Positions 44,516 to 53,958 of a stretch of DNA of 64,000 nt are shown in pieces. Position numbers and translations under genes: made by a program. The notes below the pieces were generated by a model that worked only from the letters and a program-made list of their open reading frames with translations, searched no databases and was not told where the DNA came from. Within the stretch, counting starts at the first letter, position 1. The number at the start of each line of letters is the position of its first letter. This stretch comes from Gammaproteobacteria bacterium (GTDB lineage: Bacteria > Pseudomonadota > Gammaproteobacteria > SZUA-140): NCBI GenBank assembly GCA_016716465.1, contig JADJWH010000001.1, positions 310,001 through 374,000 on the forward strand, in the 5' to 3' direction.

Positions 44516-45632
44516 GCGACGTCAGTCGCGCCAGATCATGGTCGGCAAGGTGCCGGTCGGGGGCGACGCCCCGATCGCGGTGCAGAGCATGACCAACACG
44601 GAGACCTGCGACGTCGAGGCGACCGTGGCCCAGATCCAGGCGCTGGAGAAGGCCGGCGCCGACATCGTGCGCGTCTCGGTGCCGACCATGGAGGCCGCGG
44701 AGGCCTTCGGCGTGATCCGTTCCCGGGTCAACGTGCCGCTGGTCTCGGACATTCATTTCGACTATCGCATCGCCCTGCGGGTGGCGGACCTCGGCGCCGA
44801 CTGCCTGCGCATCAATCCCGGCAACATCGGCCGCGAGGATCGCGTGCGGGCGGTGGTGGAAAAGGCGCGCGAGCGCGGCATCCCGATCCGCATCGGCGTC
44901 AACGCTGGCTCGCTCGAAAAGGAACTGCAGAGCAAGTACGGCGAACCCACCGCCGAGGCGCTCGTCGAGTCGGCCATGCGTCACATCGACATCCTCGACA
45001 AACTGGATTTCCACGACTTCAAGGTCAGCCTGAAGGCCTCGGAGGTGTTCCTGACGATCGAGGCCTATCGCCTGATCGCGAGCCAGATCGACCAGCCGCT
45101 GCATCTCGGTATCACCGAGGCGGGCGGGCTGCGCTCCGGCACGGTGAAGTCGGCGATCGGCCTCGGCATGCTGCTCGCGGACGGTATCGGCGACACCATA
45201 CGCATCTCGCTCGCGGCCGACCCGGTGGAGGAGGTGAAGGTCGGCTTCGACATCCTGAAGAGCCTGCACCTGCGCAGCCGCGGCATCAATCTGGTCGCCT
45301 GCCCCTCGTGCTCGCGCCAGCGCTTCGATGTGATCGCCACGGTCAACGCGCTGGAGGCGCGCCTGGAGGACATCACCGAGCCGCTCGACGTCGCGGTGAT
45401 CGGCTGCGTGGTGAACGGCCCCGGCGAGGCGCGCGAGGCCCACATCGGTCTGACCGGCGGTTCGCCGAATCTCGTCTACGTCGACGGCGAGCCGGACCAC
45501 AAGGTCGCGGACGAGCAATTGCTCGACGATCTCGAGCGCACCATCCGCGAGCGTCTCGCGCGGCGGCGTGCCGAGGGGGACGGCGGACAGGCGGGGACGG
45601 TGACGATCCCCGCCGGGACGACTCACGACTGA
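44493..45632 (+). CDS. ispG: (E)-4-hydroxy-3-methylbut-2-enyl-diphosphate synthase
   Basis: The 379-residue 4Fe-4S enzyme of the non-mevalonate isoprenoid pathway (GcpE). VGGDAPIAVQSMTNTETCDV and INPGNIG are typical of the TIM-barrel part; the cluster ligands are in LVACPSCSRQ and VAVIGCVVNGPGEA. It overlaps rodZ at its start. A roughly 15-residue C-terminal tail beyond the usual end is low in complexity. Confidence 0.97.
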   Translation: MKASNQIKRRQSRQIMVGKVPVGGDAPIAVQSMTNTETCDVEATVAQIQALEKAGADIVRVSVPTMEAAEAFGVIRSRVNVPLVSDIHFDYRIALRVADLGADCLRINPGNIGREDRVRAVVEKARERGIPIRIGVNAGSLEKELQSKYGEPTAEALVESAMRHIDILDKLDFHDFKVSLKASEVFLTIEAYRLIASQIDQPLHLGITEAGGLRSGTVKSAIGLGMLLADGIGDTIRISLAADPVEEVKVGFDILKSLHLRSRGINLVACPSCSRQRFDVIATVNALEARLEDITEPLDVAVIGCVVNGPGEAREAHIGLTGGSPNLVYVDGEPDHKVADEQLLDDLERTIRERLARRRAEGDGGQAGTVTIPAGTTHD

Positions 45633-45681
45633 ACCCGCGCCGCCGGTTTCCGCGCGGACACAGACCAGATCGGGTATTCAC

Positions 45682-46956
45682 TTGAGCAAAGGCATCCAGG
45701 CAATCCGCGGCATGCACGACATCCTGCCGGAGGCCGCCCCGGCGTGGCAGGCGCTCGAGCAGACGCTGCGCACGCTGGCGCAGGGCTACGGCTACGAGGA
45801 GATCCGCGTCCCGCTGCTGGAGAAGACCGAGCTGTTCGTGCGCACCATCGGCGAAGTGACCGACATCGTCGAAAAGGAGATGTACACCTTCGTGGACCTG
45901 AGCGGCGACAGTCTCAGCCTGCGCCCCGAGGGCACGGCCGGCTGCGTGCGCGCCTGCATCGAGAATGGACTGCTGCACAACCAGACGCGCCGGCTGTGGT
46001 ATCTCGGCCCGATGTTCCGCCACGAGCGGCCGCAGAAGGGCCGTTACCGCCAGTTTCACCAGTGGGGTGTCGAGGCCTACGGCTTCACCGGGCCGGACAT
46101 CGACGCCGAGCTGATCCTGCTGAGCGCGCGCCTGTGGCGCCTGCTCGGCATCGACGGCATCGTGCGGCTGCAGATCAATTCGCTCGGCACGACGGAGTCG
46201 CGCGCGCGTTACCGGGCGGCGCTGGTCGAGTACCTGTCCGCCCATCACGAGCGCCTCGACGAGGACAGCCGCCGCCGGCTGCATACCAATCCGCTGCGCA
46301 TCCTCGACAGCAAGAATCCGGAGCTGCGTGACCTGCTGGCCGCGGCGCCCGCCCTCGGCGACTACCTGGATGATGAATCGAAGGAGCATTTCGCCGGCCT
46401 GCGCGAGCTGCTGGCCGCGGCGGGACTCGCCTGCGAGGTCAATCCGCGCCTGGTGCGCGGGCTCGACTACTACGAGAAGACCGTGTTCGAATGGGTTACC
46501 GACCGCCTCGGCGCCCAAGGCACGGTGTGCGCCGGCGGGCGCTATGACCGCCTGATCGAGCAGCTCGGCGGTCGCGCGACGCCGGCGGCCGGCTTCGCGC
46601 TCGGCATCGAGCGCCTGCTCGCCCTGCTGGAAGACGGCGCGGCGCCGGTCGCGGCTGCGGCGCCACACGTCTATCTGATCGCGGTCGGCGCGGCGGCCGA
46701 GCGCGCCGCGCCGGGCTTCGCGGAAGGCCTGCGCGACGAGCTGCCCGCCCTGCGCCTGTGCGTGAACTGTGGCGGCGGCAATTTCAAGAACCAGTTCCGC
46801 CGCGCGGACAAGAGCGGGGCGCTGGCCGCGCTGATCCTCGGCGAGGATGAACTCGTGAACGGCGTCGTCGGCGTGAAGTACCTGCGCGACGAACGTCCGC
46901 AGGAAGTGGTGCCGCGCGGCGAACTCGCCCGCCGCCTGCAGGCGGCGGTGCTGTAG
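45682..46956 (+). CDS. hisS: histidyl-tRNA synthetase
   Basis: The 424-residue class II synthetase. Its start codon is TTG (45682), with GGTATTCAC just upstream rather than a strong ribosome site. IQAIRGMHDILPEAAPAWQ begins it, motif 2 lies in MFRHERPQKGRYRQFHQWGVE, the His-binding loop is LVRGLDYYEKTVFEW, and motif 3 is TPAAGFALGIERLLAL. A C-terminal anticodon-binding domain follows. It sits between ispG and yfgM as usual. Confidence 0.97.
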   Translation: MSKGIQAIRGMHDILPEAAPAWQALEQTLRTLAQGYGYEEIRVPLLEKTELFVRTIGEVTDIVEKEMYTFVDLSGDSLSLRPEGTAGCVRACIENGLLHNQTRRLWYLGPMFRHERPQKGRYRQFHQWGVEAYGFTGPDIDAELILLSARLWRLLGIDGIVRLQINSLGTTESRARYRAALVEYLSAHHERLDEDSRRRLHTNPLRILDSKNPELRDLLAAAPALGDYLDDESKEHFAGLRELLAAAGLACEVNPRLVRGLDYYEKTVFEWVTDRLGAQGTVCAGGRYDRLIEQLGGRATPAAGFALGIERLLALLEDGAAPVAAAAPHVYLIAVGAAAERAAPGFAEGLRDELPALRLCVNCGGGNFKNQFRRADKSGALAALILGEDELVNGVVGVKYLRDERPQEVVPRGELARRLQAAVL

Positions 46957-46996
46957 GACCCACTGAATATCGGAACAAGAACCGGGAGAGAGATCC

Positions 46997-47629
46997 GTGG
47001 CTGCGTACAGTCGTGAAGAAGAAGAGCAACTCGAAGACCTGAAGAAGTGGTGGGCGCGCTATCGCAATCCGCTGATCTACGGCCTGATCGCCGGCATCGT
47101 CACCATCTTCGGCGTGCGCGCCTGGATGGTCCATCAGGGGAACCTCGCGGTTTCCGCCTCCAATGAATACGAACAGTTGCAGGTGGAATCGCGGGCCGGC
47201 AACGTCGAGGCGGCGCTAAAGCGCGGCGGCTACATCATCGATACCTATCCGCATACCCCCTATGCGGCGCTTTCCGCCCTGATCCTGGCGCGGGAATATG
47301 TCGACAAGGGCGACCTGCCCGCGGCGCGTACACGACTCGAGTGGGTGGTCGAGCACGCGAAACTGCCGGAATTCGTGCATATCGCCCGTCTGCGCCTCGG
47401 CAAGCTGATGCTTGCGATGGGTGAAGGCGCCCAGGCGCTGGCCCTGATCGAGCCGGTGGACGGGGAGGAGTATGCCGCCGAATACGCGGAGCTGAAGGGC
47501 GACATCTACGCCGAGACCGGGCAGCCCGCCAAGGCGCGCCAGGCCTACCAACTCGCGCTGGACAAGCTCGGCGCCGGTGCTGATACCCGCATGCTCAAGA
47601 TCAAGCTCGACAACCTCGACGCCGGTTGA
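46997..47629 (+). CDS. yfgM: YfgM family periplasmic TPR-like protein
   Basis: A 210-residue inner membrane protein of the YfgM (UPF0070) family, thought to work with the translocon chaperone PpiD. After a charged N-terminus (REEEEQLEDLKKWWARYRNP) comes a single membrane anchor (LIYGLIAGIVTIFGVRAWM), then a periplasmic TPR-like domain. The start is GTG 46997, with GGGAGAG eight bases upstream. Its location between hisS and bamB is the standard order. Confidence 0.92.
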   Translation: MAAYSREEEEQLEDLKKWWARYRNPLIYGLIAGIVTIFGVRAWMVHQGNLAVSASNEYEQLQVESRAGNVEAALKRGGYIIDTYPHTPYAALSALILAREYVDKGDLPAARTRLEWVVEHAKLPEFVHIARLRLGKLMLAMGEGAQALALIEPVDGEEYAAEYAELKGDIYAETGQPAKARQAYQLALDKLGAGADTRMLKIKLDNLDAG

Positions 47630-47645
47630 CGTCGTGATCGCGGCC

Positions 47646-48848
47646 ATGCCGAATCATACGCGGACCTCGTACCGCCGTCTCGCCGCGGCGCTGTGTGGCG
47701 TCTTCCTCGTCGCGCTGCTGGCCGCGTGCAGCGGGGCCAAGCCGCGCGTCGAACCGCCCGATCTGGCGCCGGTCGCGGGGGAAATGGTCCTGCATGGCCT
47801 GTGGTACCGCCAGCCGCAGGTCCGTCACGAACCCGAGGTGACGGCCCTGACCCCGTACGTGGAGGGCAGGCGCCTGTTTTATTCCGATCGCCCCGACCGC
47901 GTGGTCGCGCTCGACGCGCGCAATGGCAGGCGGCTGTGGAGCGTCGTGGTGCCGTCGCCCGCCGGCGCGGACGAAGCTTCCATCCGGTTGTCGGGCGGCA
48001 TCGGCGCGGGCGAGGGTCTGCTCTACGTCGGCACCGACGAGGGCGAGATCATCGCGCTCGACCCCGACACCGGCGCGGTGCGCTGGCGGACCCAGCTCAG
48101 CGGCGAGGTGCTGGCCATCCCGGTGGCGCGCGAGGGCGCGCTGGTGGTGCGCACCAACGACGGCCATCTCACCGCGATCGATCCCGCCAGCGGAAATTCG
48201 CTCTGGTCCTACGCGAGCACGGTCCCGCCGCTGAGCCTGCGCGGCGCGAGCCGGCCGCTGATCGACCAGGGACGCGTGTTCGCCGGTTTCGCCAACGGCA
48301 AGCTGGCGGCGCTCTCGCTCGAGAGCGGCGAGGTGCTGTGGGAGGTCACGGTCGGCGTCCCCGAAGGACGTTCGGAACTGGAGCGCATGGTCGACATCGA
48401 TTCCAGTCCGGTGCTGGTCGACGGCGTGATCTATGCCGCCGCCTATCAGGCGCGGCTGGCGGCGCTGACGTCGGTGGCGGGCAGCGTGCTGTGGTCGCGC
48501 GAGCTTTCCACCGCCCAGGACATGGCGCAGGATTCCGACGCGCTGTATCTCGCCCAGGACGACGGAAAGGTGTTCGCGATCAGCCGCCGCAGCGGCGCCG
48601 TGCTGTGGCAGCAGGACAAGCTCGCCGGCCGCGTGATCACCGCGCCGGTCATGTATCGCGGCACGCTCTACGTCGCCGACCAGCAGGGCTACCTGCACGG
48701 ACTCTCCGCCGGGGACGGCCATTTCGTCGCGCGTTTTCGCATCAATGAGGATGCGATTACGCTCGCGCCCGTGGTATCCGACGACGCCATGTATATCCAG
48801 ACCGTCGGCGGCGCGCTGCACGCCCTCCGGATCGATCCGAAATCATGA
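47646..48848 (+). CDS. bamB: outer membrane assembly lipoprotein BamB
   Basis: A 400-residue lipoprotein of the BAM complex. The signal peptide (LCGVFLVALLAACSG) has the lipobox LLAAC, and the mature protein is an eight-bladed propeller of PQQ-like repeats, seen as repeated L..G..LW motifs such as ALDARNGRRLWSV and ALDPDTGAVRWRT. ATG 47646 gives a compact signal; GTG 47634 is an alternative. Confidence 0.94.
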   Translation: MPNHTRTSYRRLAAALCGVFLVALLAACSGAKPRVEPPDLAPVAGEMVLHGLWYRQPQVRHEPEVTALTPYVEGRRLFYSDRPDRVVALDARNGRRLWSVVVPSPAGADEASIRLSGGIGAGEGLLYVGTDEGEIIALDPDTGAVRWRTQLSGEVLAIPVAREGALVVRTNDGHLTAIDPASGNSLWSYASTVPPLSLRGASRPLIDQGRVFAGFANGKLAALSLESGEVLWEVTVGVPEGRSELERMVDIDSSPVLVDGVIYAAAYQARLAALTSVAGSVLWSRELSTAQDMAQDSDALYLAQDDGKVFAISRRSGAVLWQQDKLAGRVITAPVMYRGTLYVADQQGYLHGLSAGDGHFVARFRINEDAITLAPVVSDDAMYIQTVGGALHALRIDPKS

Positions 48849-48864
48849 GGACGGATAAAAGGAA

Positions 48865-48898
48865 GATCAGGGACCGATGTGTAAATCTGTCCCTGATC
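48865..48898. repeat. GATCAGGGAC inverted repeat after bamB
   Basis: GATCAGGGAC and GTCCCTGATC form a perfect 10-bp inverted repeat around 14 bases, 17 bp past the bamB stop. It contains a variant half-site (AAATCTGTCCCT) of the palindrome family and could terminate bamB transcription, although no T-tract follows. Confidence 0.75.
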
Positions 48899-48908
48899 AT
48901 CACGGCCC

Positions 48909-48934
48909 GGGGACAGATTTATAAATCTGTCCCC
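48909..48934. repeat. GGGGACAGATTT palindrome, copy 2
   Basis: GGGGACAGATTT, AT, AAATCTGTCCCC: a perfect 26-bp palindrome between bamB and der. A degenerate half copy (TATATATCTGTCCCC) ends at 48957, 19 bp before der. Confidence 0.9.
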
Positions 48935-48975
48935 AATTCGCTTATATATCTGTCCCCAAGATCGTCCAGGGTCCC

Positions 48976-50379
48976 ATGAAACCCGTCATTGCCCTGGTCG
49001 GACGTCCCAACGTCGGTAAATCGACCCTCTTCAACCGGCTCACACGCAGCCGCGCCGCGCTGGTCTCGGACTATCCGGGGCTGACGCGCGACCGTAACTA
49101 CGGCACCGGACGCGTCGGCGAGCGCCCGTACATCGTCGTCGACACCGGCGGCCTCAGCGAGGCGGCGGATGCCGTCGACCGCCTCATGGCCGCGCAGGCG
49201 CACAAGGCGGTCGAGGAGGCGGACGCCGTGCTGTTCCTGGTCGACGCGCGCGAAGGGCTGACGGCGGTGGACGAGAAGATCGCCGCCCGTCTGCGCGTCT
49301 CCGGCAAGCCGCTGGTGCTGGTGGTCAACAAGGCCGAAGGCCTCACGCCGGCGCTGATCACGGCGGAATTCGCGTCCCTCGGCCTGCAGGCGGTGCATTG
49401 CGTCTCCTCGGCGCACGGCGACGGCGTCGAGGACATGATCGAGGAAGTGCTCGAGCAGTTCGGCCCCGGGCCGGACGGGGAGGCCGGATCCGAGGAGGAG
49501 CGCGGCATCCAGATCGCGATCGTCGGCCGCCCGAACGTCGGCAAGTCCACCCTGCTCAACCGCATGCTCGGCGAGGAGCGCGTGCTCGCCTTCGACCAGC
49601 CCGGCACCACGCGCGACAGCATCTACGTCCCCTTCGAACGCGACGGCCAGCGCTACACCCTGATCGATACCGCCGGCGTCAGACGCCGCGGCCGCGTCCA
49701 CGAGGTCATCGAGAAGTTCAGCGTCATCAAGACGCTGCAGGCGATCGCCGAGGCCCACGTCGTGCTGCTGGTGCTCGACGCGCAGCAGGGCGTGGCGGAG
49801 CAGGACGTCAAGCTGCTCGGCCATATCATCGAGAGCGGCAAGGCGCTGCTGATCGCCGTCAACAAATGGGACGGCATGAGTCCCGAGGACCGGCTCGCCG
49901 TGAAGTCGGCGCTCGAACGCAAGCTCGATTTCATCAACTACGCCAGCGTGCATTTCATCTCCGCCCTGCACGGGAGCGGGGTCGGTAACCTGTTCGAGAC
50001 GATCATCGCGGCGTATCATGCCAGTAACAGTAAGCTGTCGACGCCGATGCTGACCCGCATCCTGGAGCGGGCGATCGAGCGTCACGCGCCGCCGCTGGTG
50101 CGCGGCCGGCGCATCAAGCTGCGCTATGCCCATCAGGGCGGGAACAACCCGCCGCTGATCGTGATCCACGGCACGCAGACCCAGGCCGTGCCCGACAGTT
50201 ACCGGCGCTACCTGGAAGGCGTATACCGGGAGGCGCTCGAACTCGAGGGGACGCCGGTGCGCATCGAATTCCGCACCGGCGCCAATCCCTACCAGAACCG
50301 GCCGTCGCCGCCGACCGCGCGGCAGCGGCGCCGCGGCCGGGCGAGGACCCGTCAGGCGGGGAAACGCGCACGCCACTGA
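48976..50379 (+). CDS. der: ribosome biogenesis GTPase Der (EngA)
   Basis: A 467-residue protein with two tandem GTPase domains acting in 50S assembly. P-loops are GRPNVGKSTLFNRLTRSR near the N-terminus and GRPNVGKSTLLNRMLGEE around residue 183; DTGG and DTAGVRRRGR are the switch II motifs; a KH-like domain (KLRYAHQGGNNPPLIVIHGT) and a basic tail end it. It closes the conserved hisS-yfgM-bamB-der block. Confidence 0.97.
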   Translation: MKPVIALVGRPNVGKSTLFNRLTRSRAALVSDYPGLTRDRNYGTGRVGERPYIVVDTGGLSEAADAVDRLMAAQAHKAVEEADAVLFLVDAREGLTAVDEKIAARLRVSGKPLVLVVNKAEGLTPALITAEFASLGLQAVHCVSSAHGDGVEDMIEEVLEQFGPGPDGEAGSEEERGIQIAIVGRPNVGKSTLLNRMLGEERVLAFDQPGTTRDSIYVPFERDGQRYTLIDTAGVRRRGRVHEVIEKFSVIKTLQAIAEAHVVLLVLDAQQGVAEQDVKLLGHIIESGKALLIAVNKWDGMSPEDRLAVKSALERKLDFINYASVHFISALHGSGVGNLFETIIAAYHASNSKLSTPMLTRILERAIERHAPPLVRGRRIKLRYAHQGGNNPPLIVIHGTQTQAVPDSYRRYLEGVYREALELEGTPVRIEFRTGANPYQNRPSPPTARQRRRGRARTRQAGKRARH

Positions 50380-50389
50380 GGACGCAGCG

Positions 50390-52234
50390 ATGGCCGAGGC
50401 CGGAACGAACAACGCGTATTTCACCGCCGCCATCTCGCGTCACATCTGGAACAGCAAGTACCGCCATCGCGAGGCCGACGGCGTCCGCGATGCCGACATC
50501 GAGGCCACCTGGCGCCGCGTCGCGCGCGCCCTGGCGGCGGTCGAGACCGTCGACCGCGCCGGCTGGGAGGCGCGCTTCCTCGAGATCCTGCGGGACTTCC
50601 GTTTCCTCCCCGGCGGGCGCATCCAGGCCGGCGCCGGCACCGGCCACCGCGTGACGCTGTTCAACTGCTTCGTGATGGGCACGGTCGCGGATTCGATGGA
50701 CGGCATCTTCGACGGCCTCAAGGAAGGCGCCATCACGCTGCAGCAGGGCGGCGGCGTCGGCTACGACTTCTCCACCCTACGCCCCGCGGGGACGCCGGCG
50801 CGCAGCGTCGGCAGCGTCGCCTCTGGCCCGGTGTCCTTCATGCGCATCTGGGACACCATGTGCGCCACGCTGCTGTCCACCGGCGCGCGGCGCGGCGCGA
50901 TGATGGCGACGCTGCGCTGCGACCATCCCGACATCGAGGCCTTCATCGACGCCAAGCGCGACACCCGCGCGCTGCGCCATTTCAACCTCTCGGTGCTGGT
51001 CAGCGACGCCTTCATGGAGGCCCTGCGCGCCGATGCCGACTGGCCGCTGGTGTTTCCCGATCGCGATTTCGGCGATGCGGCCGGCGAGACGGTCATGCGC
51101 GTGTGGTCGGGCGAGACGCAGGCGGTGCCTTGCCGCGTCATCCGCCGCGTGCGCGCGCGCGAACTGTGGGACCGCATCATGCGCGCCACCTACGACTACG
51201 CCGAGCCCGGCGTGCTGTTCATCGACCGCATCAACGAGTTCAATAACCTCCGTTACCGTGAGCACATCAGCGCGACCAATCCCTGCGGGGAAATCCCGTT
51301 GCCGCCCTACGGCGCCTGCGACCTCGGTTCGATCAACCTGACGCGCTTCGTGAAGCGGCCGTTCGAGCCCGACGCCGAATTCGATTTCGACGCCGTCGAG
51401 CGGGTGGCCCGCGTCGGGACACGGCTGCTCGACAATGTCATCGACGCCTCGCGCTTCCCGCTCGCGTCGCAGGAGGCGCAGGCGCGCGGCTCGCGCCGCG
51501 TCGGCCTCGGCGTCACCGGGCTCGCCGATACGCTGATCCTGCTCGGCATTGCCTACGACAGCGCCTCGGCGCTGGATTTCGCCGCGCGCGTGATGCGCAC
51601 GATCTGCCACGCCGCCTACCGCGCCTCGATCGACCTGGCGCGCGAGAAGGGCGCCTTTCCGTTCTTCGAGCGCGACGCCTTTCTCGCCGCGCCGTTCGTC
51701 GCCGCGCTGCCGGAGGACATCCGCGACGGCATCCGCGCGCACGGCATCCGCAACAGCCACCTCACCGCGATTGCGCCCACCGGTACCATCAGCCTGCTCG
51801 CCAACAACGTCTCCAGCGGCATCGAGCCGGTGTTCGATTTCGACTACCGCCGGCGCGTGCTCGAGCTCGACGGCAGCTACACCGAATACGGCCTGCGGGA
51901 TTACGCCCGCGCGCTGTGGGCGGAGCTGAAGCCCGGCGCGGTCATGCCGGCGGAGGTTTTCGTCGACGCGCGCCGCCTGCCGCCGCGCGTGCACGTCGAC
52001 ATGCAGGCCGCGGTGCAGCCCTATGTCGACAACGCGATCTCGAAGACGGTGAACATCCCGCGCGACTACGACTTCGCCGCCTTCCGCGAGGTCTATCAAT
52101 ATGCCTACGACAAGGGACTCAAGGGCTGCACCACCTTCCGTCCCAACCCGGTCACCGGGGAGATCCTGAGCGCGGAGGGCGAGGGCTTCGAGAAGGGATC
52201 GCACTGTTGCGACCTGGAGCGGGAGGCGGACTGA
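50390..52234 (+). CDS. adenosylcobalamin-dependent (class II) ribonucleotide reductase
   Basis: A 614-residue enzyme making deoxyribonucleotides with vitamin B12 and no oxygen requirement. NCFVMG carries the first redox Cys; LQQGGGVGYDFSTLRP and ATNPCGEIPLPPYGACDLGS (with the NPCGE catalytic Cys/Glu) are characteristic, as are IAPTGTISLLANNVSSGIEP and KTVNIPRDY. The C-terminal Cys pair (GSHCCDLE) may be the shuttle for rereduction. No ATP-cone is evident. It starts ten bases after der, so may be co-transcribed. No adenosylcobalamin riboswitch fits in this gap. Confidence 0.9.
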   Translation: MAEAGTNNAYFTAAISRHIWNSKYRHREADGVRDADIEATWRRVARALAAVETVDRAGWEARFLEILRDFRFLPGGRIQAGAGTGHRVTLFNCFVMGTVADSMDGIFDGLKEGAITLQQGGGVGYDFSTLRPAGTPARSVGSVASGPVSFMRIWDTMCATLLSTGARRGAMMATLRCDHPDIEAFIDAKRDTRALRHFNLSVLVSDAFMEALRADADWPLVFPDRDFGDAAGETVMRVWSGETQAVPCRVIRRVRARELWDRIMRATYDYAEPGVLFIDRINEFNNLRYREHISATNPCGEIPLPPYGACDLGSINLTRFVKRPFEPDAEFDFDAVERVARVGTRLLDNVIDASRFPLASQEAQARGSRRVGLGVTGLADTLILLGIAYDSASALDFAARVMRTICHAAYRASIDLAREKGAFPFFERDAFLAAPFVAALPEDIRDGIRAHGIRNSHLTAIAPTGTISLLANNVSSGIEPVFDFDYRRRVLELDGSYTEYGLRDYARALWAELKPGAVMPAEVFVDARRLPPRVHVDMQAAVQPYVDNAISKTVNIPRDYDFAAFREVYQYAYDKGLKGCTTFRPNPVTGEILSAEGEGFEKGSHCCDLEREAD

Positions 52235-52311
52235 TCGACATGGCCGCCGCCGCCCGGTAACCTGTCCGCCTGTGTACCTGATCCGTTCACGATTTCCCGG
52301 AGGCCGCCACC

Positions 52312-52929
52312 GTGATCCCCGCCCATGAAGCCCTGCAGCGCCTGCGCGACGGCAACCGGCGCTTCGTCGCCAACGTCCGCAATCCGGACGCCTCGCAGCA
52401 CCACCTGCGCCGCGTCGATCTGCTGGCCGGCCAGTGGCCGTTCGCGATCATCCTCGGCTGTTCCGACTCGCGCGTCCCGGCCGAACTGGTGTTCGACCAG
52501 GGGCTGGGCGACCTGTTCGTGATCCGCGTCGCCGGCAACATCGTCGCGCCCTCGCAGATCGGCAGCGTCGAGTTCGCCGCCACGAAATACCAGACCCGGC
52601 TGGTCGTCGTGCTCGGGCACACCCAGTGCGGCGCCATCCTCGCCACGCTCGATGAGCTGAGCCGGCCCGCGTCCTACCAGTCGAAGAACCTGCGCTCCAT
52701 CGTCGATCGCGTGCGCCCCTCCGTGGAGACATTGTTCGCGACGGAGCTGAAGCACGATCACGATGCCCTGGTCGCCCAGGCGGTGCGCGCCAACGTGCGT
52801 GCCTCGGTGGATCATCTGCGGCACGGCTCCGACATCATCGAGGACCTCGTCGCGCGCGAGGGCCTGCTGATCGTCGGTGCGGAGTATTCCCTTGAGACGG
52901 GGGAGGTGGATTTCTTCGAGGGGGCGTGA
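52312..52929 (+). CDS. beta-class carbonic anhydrase
   Basis: A 205-residue zinc enzyme interconverting CO2 and bicarbonate. Zinc ligands are the Cys of LGCSDSRVPAEL and the His and Cys of VVLGHTQCGAI; the Asp-Arg dyad lies in CSDSR. VIRVAGNIVAP is also typical. The start is GTG 52312, with GGAGG eleven bases upstream. No signal peptide is visible, so it should be cytosolic. Confidence 0.92.
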   Translation: MIPAHEALQRLRDGNRRFVANVRNPDASQHHLRRVDLLAGQWPFAIILGCSDSRVPAELVFDQGLGDLFVIRVAGNIVAPSQIGSVEFAATKYQTRLVVVLGHTQCGAILATLDELSRPASYQSKNLRSIVDRVRPSVETLFATELKHDHDALVAQAVRANVRASVDHLRHGSDIIEDLVAREGLLIVGAEYSLETGEVDFFEGA

Positions 52930-53018
52930 TTACCGCGGAGCGCACCCGCGGGATGCCGCAGTCTTTACGCTGAACAGGGTCTGACATAGACTGAACTTTT
53001 CCTGACAGGGAGTCGCGT

Positions 53019-53786
53019 ATGTCCCGCCAATTCGCCGTCCTCGTTTCCGTGTTATCGCTGGCGCTGGCCGGTCATTCCGGACTCGTCCTCGCGGGCGATC
53101 CCGATGCCGCCATCGCCGCCGCCATCGCGGATCCGGCCCGGCCGGCATCCGACCGCGCCCAGGACGCCAACCGCAAGCCGCTCGCAGTCCTGTCCTTCGC
53201 CGGCATCAAACCGGGCGACAAGGTGGCGGATTTCATCCCGGGCGGCGGCTATGCGACACGGCTGTTCTCGAAGATCGTCGGCCCGTCCGGTCACGTCTAT
53301 GCGGTGGTGCCGGAGGAGAATCTCGAGGAGTGGAAGGCGGATCAGGCGGTCAAGGCCATCGCCGCCGATCCCGCGTTCCCCAACGTCACCGTGGTGCGCG
53401 CGCCGGTCAATCGATTCCCCGCGCCGGAGCCGCTCGACCTGGTCTGGACGTCGATGAACTACCACGACCTGCATCTGGATTTCTTCGGTCCGGCCGATCT
53501 CGCGGCGGTGAACAACTCCATCTTCGCCGCCCTCAAGCCGGGCGGCGTCTACCTCGTGCTGGACCATGTCGCCGCGGCCGGTTCCGGGCTGCGTGATGCC
53601 GGGACGCTGCACCGGATCGATCCCGAGGTGGTCAAGCAGGAGGTGCTGAAAGCGGGTTTCGTGCTGGAGGCCGAATCGGACGCCCTGCGGAATCCGTCCG
53701 ACGACCACACCCTCAAGGTCTTCGATGGGGCCGTGCGCGGCAAGACCGACAAGATGATCTTCAGGTTCCGCAAGCCGGGTCACTAG
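53019..53786 (+). CDS. exported class I SAM-dependent methyltransferase-like protein
   Basis: A 255-residue protein with a signal peptide (LVSVLSLALAGHSGLVLAG, cleavage near residue 27) before a Rossmann-type methyltransferase fold. The SAM loop is DKVADFIPGGGYATRLFSKI, followed by GHVYAVVPEE and PLDLVWTSMNYHDLHLDF, a pattern of the COG4798 predicted methyltransferases. Export is odd because SAM is cytosolic, so either the segment is a membrane anchor or the domain has another role. The substrate is unknown. AGGGAG lies upstream of the ATG. Confidence 0.8.
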   Translation: MSRQFAVLVSVLSLALAGHSGLVLAGDPDAAIAAAIADPARPASDRAQDANRKPLAVLSFAGIKPGDKVADFIPGGGYATRLFSKIVGPSGHVYAVVPEENLEEWKADQAVKAIAADPAFPNVTVVRAPVNRFPAPEPLDLVWTSMNYHDLHLDFFGPADLAAVNNSIFAALKPGGVYLVLDHVAAAGSGLRDAGTLHRIDPEVVKQEVLKAGFVLEAESDALRNPSDDHTLKVFDGAVRGKTDKMIFRFRKPGH

Positions 53787-53882
53787 CGTCCCGCGGTTTT
53801 GTCCCTCCATCCTCGAGCACGAGGACCGCAAGGCGGGAATTCGGGAATTTGGGGTCAGAGTAAAAATTCCAGGATCTTCATC

Positions 53883-53908
53883 GGGGACAGATTCATAAAT
53901 CTGTCCCC
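53883..53908. repeat. GGGGACAGATTT palindrome, copy 3
   Basis: GGGGACAGATTC, AT, AAATCTGTCCCC: one mismatch from perfect. Two half copies ending in CTGTCCCC follow at about 53917-53927 and 53933-53945. The cluster lies between the convergent methyltransferase-like and cytochrome genes. Confidence 0.88.
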
Positions 53909-53958
53909 TGCGCCGGTATCTGTCCCCGAAGTTATCTCTGTCCCCGCAGCCGGTACGG

